NCBI GenBank assembly: GCA_910583845.1
Contig: CAJUAB010000004.1
Span: 236,762 to 244,759, forward strand
DNA: 7,998 bases
Source: an uncultured Acetatifactor sp.
GTDB lineage: Bacteria; Bacillota; Clostridia; Lachnospirales; Lachnospiraceae
Reading direction: 5' to 3'
The position numbers and the translations under genes are program-made. Shown here one piece after another: positions 1 through 5,339 of the stretch (the first letter of the stretch is position 1; every line of letters starts with the position of its first letter). Under the pieces are notes generated by a model, which was not told the origin of the DNA, searched no databases, and was given only the letters and a program-made list of their open reading frames with translations.

Positions 1-180
1 CGTCACGGTTATAGCGCTCGCCTCTCTCCTGGCCTCCGTCACGACTGTAGCGCTCGCCTCTCTCCTGGCCTCCGTCACGGTTATAACGCTCACTTCTCTC
101 CTGGCCTCCGTCACGGCTATAACGCTCGCTTCTCTCCTGGCCTCCGTCACGGTTATAGCGCTCGCCTCTCTCCTGGCCTC
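1..180 (-). repeat. Five tandem 36-bp in-frame repeats within ricT
   Basis: Units lie end to end at 145-180, 109-144, 73-108, 37-72 and 1-36, with no spacers, and continue past the left edge. A partial, diverged start of another unit is seen at 181-190. Each encodes GGQER(G/S)ERY(N/S)RD. The unit has three Arg and three acidic residues, so it is net neutral, plus one Tyr. Units differ by Gly/Ser and Asn/Ser swaps and by synonymous changes (TAT/TAC, CGC/CGT). They are therefore not identical copies, although the length is kept in multiples of three. This is a coding minisatellite in a probably disordered tail. Confidence 0.95.
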
Positions 181-1303
181 CGTCACGGCTGGCTCGCTGC
201 GGCCGCTCCTCACTGTCCTGCTGCGAATTTTCCTGCCGCCGGTCACGGCCTGTACGCTCTCTTCGGTCCGTCCTGTCCTGGCGCTCTGTCCGGCCCCCCC
301 TGTCCTGACGCTCCCAGCGCCCGCGTCTGTCCTGCCCTGCATCTCCGGAATGCTGGTTACGCTCCTGTTTCCCTCCCTGGGAGCCGGACCTCTCGCCCTG
401 TTCCTGGCTCTCTATATGGTCTTCCTGTTCCATTCGCTCCAATTCCTGCAATTCCTCTTTGGACAGGTCCATCTGTTCTTTTTTTCCATGACGTCGTTTG
501 AAGCGCAGCTCCTCCACCGGATATTCCAGAATCTCTTTCTCGTCATCCTTGTCAACGATCACTTTTACCAGTTGACGCAGCACATTGACACTGTGTACTT
601 CCCCCCGCAGGCCGTCCTCTGTGGTCACAAAATCCCCAATGCCGGGAAGTCTGCGGTTTAACTCTTCATAGGTGTCTTCCTCATGCTTGAGGCAGCACAT
701 CAGCCTGCCACAGACACCGGATATCTTGGTGGGATTCAGAGACAGATTCTGTTCCTTTGCCATCTTGATGGATACCGGAATAAAATCTGACAGATGGGTG
801 TGACAGCACAGCGGTCTGCCGCAAATCCCGATTCCCCCCAGAATCTTGGTCTCATCCCGCACACCGATCTGACGCAGTTCAATACGGGTTTTAAACACTC
901 CCGCCAGATCCTTCACCAGTTCCCGGAAATCAATACGACCATCCGCAGTAAAATAGAACAAAACCTTATTGTTGTCAAAAGTATATTCCGCATCTATCAG
1001 TTTCATCTCCAGACCATGCTTCTGGATCTTTTCAAGACAGATCTTAAAGGCATCCTTCTCTTTCCGCTTGTTGGCTGCCTCCTGCTCCTTGTCTCTCTCG
1101 TTGGCGATTCGCAGTACCGGTTTAAGAGGCTGAATCACCTTGTCATCTTCCACTTCCCGGGCATCGCTGACTGCCGTGCCGAACTCAATGCCTCTGGCAG
1201 TCTCCACAATCACGTTTTCCCCTCTCTTTATATCAAAATGCAGCGGGTCAAAAAAATAAATCTTACCCGCGGTGCGAAACCTGATTCCAACTACTTTTAT
1301 CAT
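1..1303 (-). CDS. ricT: RicT/YaaT-like PSP1-domain protein with repetitive C-terminal tail (3' end beyond window)
   Basis: In Bacillus, RicT with RicA and RicF forms the Fe-S/FAD-containing Y-complex that assists RNase Y in mRNA maturation and affects sporulation, competence and biofilm formation. The ATG at 1303 follows a GAGTGAGG Shine-Dalgarno site, and an in-frame TAG directly precedes it. Residues 1-275 are the conserved part: an N-terminal beta-rich segment, then the PSP1 region at roughly 60-150. Two cysteine motifs follow, CGRPLCC (C161, C166, C167) and CGRLMCC (C198, C203, C204), the candidate Fe-S ligands of this family. The usual protein stops near residue 275. This one continues through an acidic coil (about 278-298) and an Arg/Glu/Gln/Gly/Asp-rich stretch into 12-residue repeats from residue 375, still open at position 2 (residue 434). 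It is the last visible gene of the yaaR-holB-ricT set, 81 nt after holB. The family call is firm. The role of the tail is unknown. Confidence 0.93.
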   Translation of the reverse strand, partial: MIKVVGIRFRTAGKIYFFDPLHFDIKRGENVIVETARGIEFGTAVSDAREVEDDKVIQPLKPVLRIANERDKEQEAANKRKEKDAFKICLEKIQKHGLEMKLIDAEYTFDNNKVLFYFTADGRIDFRELVKDLAGVFKTRIELRQIGVRDETKILGGIGICGRPLCCHTHLSDFIPVSIKMAKEQNLSLNPTKISGVCGRLMCCLKHEEDTYEELNRRLPGIGDFVTTEDGLRGEVHSVNVLRQLVKVIVDKDDEKEILEYPVEELRFKRRHGKKEQMDLSKEELQELERMEQEDHIESQEQGERSGSQGGKQERNQHSGDAGQDRRGRWERQDRGGRTERQDRTDRRERTGRDRRQENSQQDSEERPQRASRDGGQERGERYNRDGGQERSERYSRDGGQERSERYNRDGGQERGERYSRDGGQERGERYNRD

Positions 1304-1344
1304 CTATATACCTCACTCTGCTGACCTGTTCGCGCATCTTCCTC

Positions 1345-1373
1345 ATTTTATCACACACCCCTGTGTATGGAAA
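1345..1373 (-). promoter_or_regulatory. Candidate internal promoter for ricT
   Basis: In the 81-nt gap between holB and ricT, the minus strand has TTTCCA (1368-1373, 4/6 match to the -35 consensus). A 17-bp spacer and TAAAAT (1345-1350, 5/6) follow, with TGA just upstream of the -10 giving an extended -10. The predicted start of transcription is near 1338, leaving a leader of about 35 nt before the ricT ATG. The spacer contains the inverted repeat ACACA-GGGG-TGTGT (1353-1366), which could be an operator. This is a sequence match only; read-through from holB is equally possible. Confidence 0.5.
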
Positions 1374-1384
1374 GAGGAAAATTC

Positions 1385-2377
1385 TTACCCGTTTTCCTTC
1401 ATTTCCAGGAAAAGAAGTTCCATTGCCAGGTCAAAATTCACATTGGCATCCAGACGCCTTTTCGCTTTGTCCAGGGCCCGGATCACATTTTCAATTCCCT
1501 CATAGCTGCTGCGCCCCGCCACCTTGCGGATGGTCTGGATTTCCTCCCGGAACACCAGATGATTGACATCCGCAGTGGCCTTGAACAACAGTACATCCCG
1601 GTACCAGATAGCCAGAATGTCCAGATAGTCATTAACCTCCAGCCTGTACTCACCGATCCTTTTGATCGCCATGACAATCTCCGGGATCTCCATGTCCTGC
1701 ACATATTTCAGCAGCCCCAGCGCCTCACTCTTTACATTTTCAAACTCCTCGCTGGAAGCCAGCGCTTTGGCTTTTCCCACATTGCCTCTGGCAAAGGCCA
1801 CACAGACATCCGCCTTATAATCAGGTACCCGCAATTCCTCCATCAGATACTTTTTCATCAGTGAGTCCCTGACAGGCTTCATGTTCAGCAGCACACAGCG
1901 GCTCAGTACCGTGGGCAGCAATGTGTTGACGTTGGACACCAACAGTAAAATCACCACATACTCCGGCGGTTCCTCCAGCGTCTTTAAGAGCGCGTTCTGC
2001 GCCTGCGGCGTCATTTTCTCCGCCTCATTGATGATATATACCTTATATCGGCTGCTATAAGGCTTGACAGCCACATTGTTGTTTACCTGGACGCGGATAT
2101 CATCCACGCTGATTGTGTTGGGCTTTTCATGGCTTACATACAGGATGTCCGGTTGATTCCCGGAGAGAGCCTGTTTGCAGGAGCGACATTCGTTACAGGG
2201 GTCTGTTCCCTCCTGTTCACACTGTAGCGCCATGGCAAAAATTCTGGCAATAAACTCCTTGCCGGAGGATTTTTCCCCGTTGATGATATAGGCATGAGAT
2301 ACTTTTTTCGACTCCAGCGCCCCCTGCAAATGCGCCTTGATCTGCTCCTGCCCAATGATATTTCCGAATCCCGCCAT
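1385..2377 (-). CDS. holB: DNA polymerase III delta-prime subunit (clamp loader)
   Basis: This is a clamp-loader subunit that works with DnaX and HolA to load the beta sliding clamp during chromosome replication. The 330-residue AAA+ protein begins MAGFGNIIGQEQ, the usual start of the family. It carries a degenerate P-loop GEKSSGKE (34-41), in which Glu replaces the Ser/Thr that normally contacts Mg-ATP. A four-Cys zinc module follows (C53, C61, C64, C67). There is also a degenerate Walker B (IINEAEKM, 115-122), the LLKTLEEPP motif (130-138) and the SRC motif (159-161). The altered P-loop fits the delta-prime role, in which ATP binding is often lost, and argues against DnaX, which is also much longer. 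I chose the ATG at 2377 because AGGAGGGG lies just upstream; an ATG at 2407 would add ten unconserved residues with no good Shine-Dalgarno. It follows yaaR by 42 nt. Confidence 0.93.
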   Translation of the reverse strand: MAGFGNIIGQEQIKAHLQGALESKKVSHAYIINGEKSSGKEFIARIFAMALQCEQEGTDPCNECRSCKQALSGNQPDILYVSHEKPNTISVDDIRVQVNNNVAVKPYSSRYKVYIINEAEKMTPQAQNALLKTLEEPPEYVVILLLVSNVNTLLPTVLSRCVLLNMKPVRDSLMKKYLMEELRVPDYKADVCVAFARGNVGKAKALASSEEFENVKSEALGLLKYVQDMEIPEIVMAIKRIGEYRLEVNDYLDILAIWYRDVLLFKATADVNHLVFREEIQTIRKVAGRSSYEGIENVIRALDKAKRRLDANVNFDLAMELLFLEMKENG

Positions 2378-2381
2378 ATTG

Positions 2382-2389
2382 CCCCTCCT
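2382..2389 (-). promoter_or_regulatory. Ribosome binding site that sets the holB start
   Basis: AGGAGGGG on the minus strand, with its AGGAGG core 6 nt before the ATG at 2377. The alternative upstream ATG at 2407 has only a weak purine stretch before it, so this site favours the shorter, 330-residue HolB. Confidence 0.75.
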
Positions 2390-2419
2390 GTTTCCGCTTC
2401 TGTACATTCCCTGCCTTTG

Positions 2420-2860
2420 TCACATGAATATATCCAGCAGCAATCCTCTGATCTCTCCAATCTTGGAGAGTATTGCCAGGTTATCCTTCTCATCCTTCAT
2501 CAGCTCCTGGGCCAGATCATCCAGATTCTGATCCACCAGCCGCACAATTCCATAGACACGGTGTCTCCCCTTCCTGTCCAGAAAATTTTCCCTGGAAAAA
2601 GAGTGAGAGCGGCTGATAATTTCATTCATAAACTCCTTGACCAGCCCCCGGTAATGTTTCATATCCCGCAGGTCCTTGCGCTTTGCCAGCTTCTCCCCTT
2701 CCGCGGTGATCTGCGCCATCAGGCCGTTCAGCCTCTCCTGTAATTCGGCCTCCTCGATATGGCTGGCCAGCGTAAATTTGAAATTGCCGTCCGTCTGCGG
2801 AGCAGGAGCGGTGCTCTCCACCGGTACGCTGCTGCTTACCTGATTTACTTTTATATCCAT
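2420..2860 (-). CDS. yaaR: YaaR family protein (DUF327)
   Basis: This is a 146-residue protein of the YaaR/DUF327 family, whose biochemical role is not established. It has a Ser/Pro/Ala-rich, probably flexible N-terminus (1-25), then a mostly helical body. Family hallmarks are the DMKHYRGLVKEFMNE segment (66-80), the FLDRKGRHRVYGIVRLVDQNLDDL segment (93-116, containing D95-R96-K97-G98-R99) and a Leu-rich C-terminus (128-146). I see no membrane segment, signal peptide or metal motif. The ATG at 2860 is preceded by GAGGGG, 7 nt away. It sits 36 nt after the guanylate-kinase-like gene and 42 nt before holB, the standard yaaR-holB-ricT order of Firmicutes, so co-transcription is likely. Length is typical and no disruption is seen. 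Confidence 0.88.
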   Translation of the reverse strand: MDIKVNQVSSSVPVESTAPAPQTDGNFKFTLASHIEEAELQERLNGLMAQITAEGEKLAKRKDLRDMKHYRGLVKEFMNEIISRSHSFSRENFLDRKGRHRVYGIVRLVDQNLDDLAQELMKDEKDNLAILSKIGEIRGLLLDIFM

Positions 2861-2896
2861 ATCAATCCCCTCAAATATCCGGTCAGCGATGTGGCA

Positions 2897-3496
2897 TCAG
2901 CCTGCCGAACTGCCTGCCTGCTTTATATATGTATGAATTTCCTCAAGGCAGCTTTCCAATTCGTCATTGTAAAATCTTGTGGTAATACCCGCCTCTTTGA
3001 TCCGTTCTTCGGAGAAATCCTGACTGTCCGCCAGAAATCTGCGGCACATTTCCTCATATCTGGGATGCTGTTGAGCCCGTTCCCGCTGTAGGGCCCTGCT
3101 CAGGCGCTCTCCGTCGTCCAGTTCGATGAGCACCGGCAGCACCTTATCCGGACCATAATAGTCCCGAAGACTGTTATACGCCTCCAGGGTTCCGATCAGA
3201 CAATAATTTTCCCCCGCCAGATCAATCCCCCTGTCCGCCACCGTAAAATACCGCCATAAACCGTGAACCGTACTGTAAGACCTCTCTTCGATAATCCTGC
3301 CTTCCGCCCGCAGTCTTCTATACTCTGCCTCATCTGTGAAGAAGTATTCCGTACCTTCCTGCTCCCCGGCCCGTATGGGCCGGGTAGTATATGGCACTAT
3401 GGGACGCAGGGCCAGCCCGGGGTCTGCCATCAGACGCTTATATATGGTATCCTTTCCGGAGGAGCTTTTCCCCATCAGACATATCAGTTTTCCCAT
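2897..3496 (-). CDS. Guanylate-kinase-like P-loop nucleotide kinase, divergent
   Basis: This 199-residue protein has a guanylate-kinase-like layout. It has a P-loop GKSSSGKDT (9-17), then PYTTRPIRAGEQEGTEYFF (35-53), matching the GMP-binding TTR...R..E..G..YFF motif, then an E-rich segment (70-72). An Arg-rich lid-like helix lies at 131-153. Departures from true Gmk are clear. The P-loop has Asp16 before Thr17 instead of GK[ST]. The usual G.YYG motif is replaced by STVHGLWRYF (75-84), and the D(I/V)xxQGA motif by LIGTLEAY (100-107). It may phosphorylate GMP, another (d)NMP, or none. Its ATG is 5 nt after the pyk stop, so it is probably translationally coupled to pyk, with GAGG lying inside the pyk end. 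It takes the place of tmk (and yaaQ) seen upstream of yaaR in Bacillus. The fold call is good; substrate is uncertain. Confidence 0.75.
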   Translation of the reverse strand: MGKLICLMGKSSSGKDTIYKRLMADPGLALRPIVPYTTRPIRAGEQEGTEYFFTDEAEYRRLRAEGRIIEERSYSTVHGLWRYFTVADRGIDLAGENYCLIGTLEAYNSLRDYYGPDKVLPVLIELDDGERLSRALQRERAQQHPRYEEMCRRFLADSQDFSEERIKEAGITTRFYNDELESCLEEIHTYIKQAGSSAG

Positions 3497-3501
3497 AATG
3501 C

Positions 3502-4917
3502 CTATCTGACCTCAACCACTCTGATCATATTGGTGGTTCCCGACTTGCCCAGCGGCACCCCGGCCGTGATGACCACCAGATCTCCGGACTGAATATATCC
3601 TGCTCTCTTTGCCTCTTCCACCGCCGCGTCAAACAGCTCCTCCGTATCATCCTTCTCCGGCAGCAGCAGAGGCTTGCAGCCCCACAGCAGATTCAGCTGT
3701 TTACACACTCTGGCGTTCACGCTACAGCTGATAATCGGACAGGACGGCTTGTATTTGGCTACTTTTGTGGCTGTAAAACCCGACATGGTCACGGTAATGA
3801 TAGCGCTGGCATGCAGGTCCATGGCCGTTGTACAGGTGGCGTAGGAGATAGCTGTGGTGGTATCCGGATTACCCTTGGAAGCCAGTTCATCCATTCTGCC
3901 CCGATAATTCAGTTCTTTCTCCGCGCACTCCGCAATGCGGGCCATGGTTTCCACGGCTTCCACGGGATATTTTCCCGCGGCGCTCTCACCGGAGAGCATG
4001 ATGGCGGTGGTCCCGTCATAGATGGCATTGGCGATATCCGTCACCTCCGCTCTGGTGGGACGGGGATTCTTGATCATGGATTCCAGCATCTGCGTGGCTG
4101 TAATGACATGCTTTCCCTGGAGCACTGCCATCTTGATCATTTTCTTCTGCAAGGCCGGAATCTCCTCGATGGGAATTTCCACACCCATGTCGCCTCTGGC
4201 CACCATCACACCGTCCGACACCTCCAGAATCTCCTCCAGATTCTGAATCCCCTGCATATTCTCAATTTTTGCAATGATCTTCATATCACTGTGGTGCTCG
4301 TCCAGTATCCCGCGCACCTCCAGAATGTCCTCCTTTGTTCTGGCAAAGGAGGCGGCCAGAAATTCATAGCCCATCTCGATTCCGAAAAGTATATCTTCCC
4401 TGTCCACCTGGCTGATATAGGGCATGGACAGAACAACGCCGGGCACATTGACCCCCTTATGGTTAGATACCGTGCCGCCATTCATAACCGTACACACAAT
4501 ATCCGTATCCGTAATTTCGTCTGCGCGCATCTCTATCAGTCCGTCATCAATCAGAATATGGGTGCCCACATTGATATCTTTTTTCAGGTTCTTATAGGAA
4601 ATGGTGGCACGCTCACTGTTACCCTGAATTTCCTCCGTGGTCAGGACAAATTTCTGCCCCGCTGTCAGTTCCGCCCTTCCCCCCTCAAAGTCTCTTAATC
4701 GGATCTCCGGTCCCTTGGTATCCAAAAGAGTCGCCACCTGTAGTCCGAGTTCCTCCCTCGCCTTAAGTACCATTTCCAGCTTCACTTTCTGCTCCTCATG
4801 AGTCCCATGAGAAAAATTGAATCTGGCCACATCCATGCCCGCAAGCATCAACTCCTTTAACTTTTCTTCCGTCTCGCAAGCGGGACCGATGGTACAAACA
4901 ATTTTTGTCTTTCTCAT
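3502..4917 (-). CDS. pyk: Pyruvate kinase
   Basis: This enzyme converts phosphoenolpyruvate and ADP to pyruvate and ATP, the last step of glycolysis, in the cytoplasm. The 471-residue protein starts MRKTKIVCTIGPA. It has the R.NFSHG motif (R32, N34, S36, H37), the LLDTKGPEIR motif (64-73) and the signature MKIIAKIENMQGI (212-224, catalytic K217 and E219). It also has VARGDMGVEIP (239-249), TATQMLESM (273-281) and TRAEVTDIANAIYDG (288-302). Thr67 and Glu71 in TKGPEIR correspond to the K+-dependent type. The C-terminal domain is regular, but the extra PEP-utilising domain found in Bacillus enzymes (about 585 residues) is absent. The start is the ATG at 4917, with AAAGGA 7 nt upstream; a GTG at 4920 is also open but redundant. 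Its own promoter is predicted at 5049-5077. It is followed immediately by the guanylate-kinase-like gene. Confidence 0.97.
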   Translation of the reverse strand: MRKTKIVCTIGPACETEEKLKELMLAGMDVARFNFSHGTHEEQKVKLEMVLKAREELGLQVATLLDTKGPEIRLRDFEGGRAELTAGQKFVLTTEEIQGNSERATISYKNLKKDINVGTHILIDDGLIEMRADEITDTDIVCTVMNGGTVSNHKGVNVPGVVLSMPYISQVDREDILFGIEMGYEFLAASFARTKEDILEVRGILDEHHSDMKIIAKIENMQGIQNLEEILEVSDGVMVARGDMGVEIPIEEIPALQKKMIKMAVLQGKHVITATQMLESMIKNPRPTRAEVTDIANAIYDGTTAIMLSGESAAGKYPVEAVETMARIAECAEKELNYRGRMDELASKGNPDTTTAISYATCTTAMDLHASAIITVTMSGFTATKVAKYKPSCPIISCSVNARVCKQLNLLWGCKPLLLPEKDDTEELFDAAVEEAKRAGYIQSGDLVVITAGVPLGKSGTTNMIRVVEVR

Positions 4918-4947
4918 CACAAAATCCTTTCATCTTTTCTATATTTA

Positions 4948-5028
4948 TCACAGGACCGGAAGCCGGCAAAAATACCTCCGGGCGCTCTGACCTGTTCCGG
5001 CATGAATCGGTGTGCTTTCCGGAAGCAT
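4948..5028 (-). CDS. Candidate 26-residue leader ORF upstream of pyk
   Basis: The ATG at 5028 opens a frame starting MLPESTPIHAGTG and ending RLPVL, with TGA at 4948-4950, about 30 nt before the pyk start. A GGGAGGG stretch (5039-5045) lies 10 nt upstream. It overlaps the predicted transcription start (about 5042), so the ribosome site may be only partly transcribed. The ORF spans all the inverted CCGGAA/TTCCGG segments of the leader. It could be a regulatory leader peptide or chance; I know of no homologue. Confidence 0.2.
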   Translation of the reverse strand: MLPESTPIHAGTGQSARRYFCRLPVL

Positions 5029-5048
5029 GTTGTTATATCCCTCCCTAT

Positions 5049-5077
5049 ATTTTAACACTGATCCGTTCATCTGTCCT
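5049..5077 (-). promoter_or_regulatory. Probable pyk promoter
   Basis: On the minus strand: AGGACA (5072-5077, 4/6 match to -35), a spacer of exactly 17 bp, and TAAAAT (5049-5054, 5/6 match to -10). A TGT before the hexamer makes an extended -10. The predicted start near 5042 gives a 5' leader of about 125 nt before pyk. This would drive pyk, the guanylate-kinase-like gene and probably yaaR-holB-ricT. Confidence 0.65.
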
Positions 5078-5339
5078 GCTTTTTTTCATTGATCTGCATA
5101 CCGTTTTCCCTTGATGTACGTTTTTGCATGGAAGAATACCACCGTATGCACGACGCTGCCTCCGTCCTGTCATTTCCCCGGCCCTCCTGGACTGTCTGCG
5201 GATTATGGGAACCGCACGGACCACAGATCGGACCGCCGCTCTCCCGGAAATGCTTCTGAAACTTCTTTCGGGTATCTCCCTGCTGTCCCTGACCGGGTGT
5301 GTATGAAAGATGCCTTCCGGCAGATGGCGGGAATGATTT

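Larger units (their letters stand above)
4918..5339. other. Intergenic region of about 420 bp: pyk promoter and leader, no convincing gene
   Basis: Between the decarboxylase stop and the pyk start there is no recognisable protein. The left part (4918-5048) is the predicted pyk leader, with a small ORF and paired segments. The middle (5049-5077) is the pyk promoter. The right part (5078-5339) has open frames on both strands, but their predicted products are Arg/Ser-rich and unlike any family I know. One possible 42-residue basic ORF (5045-5173) has a fair ribosome site. I see no hairpin followed by a T-run after the decarboxylase stop, so some read-through into pyk cannot be excluded. Confidence 0.6.

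Noticed and set aside
1..190. CRISPR-like 36-bp repeats
   Set aside because: The units are directly adjacent with no spacers, are in frame, and encode a regular peptide within ricT. No cas genes are visible.
350..1324. Plus-strand reading frames across ricT
   Set aside because: Products are Leu/His/Phe-rich and unlike any family; they mirror the ricT codon pattern on the other strand.
1272..1338. Overlapping 27-codon minus-strand ORF starting at the ATG near 1346 and running into ricT
   Set aside because: Poor ribosome site, starts at or before the predicted transcription start, and no family resemblance.
2378..2407. Longer holB start at 2407
   Set aside because: The ten extra residues are not family-like and lack a Shine-Dalgarno; AGGAGGGG supports 2377.
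3811..4698. 295-codon plus-strand frame inside pyk
   Set aside because: It is antisense to a clear pyruvate kinase, His-rich from codon reversal, and matches no family.
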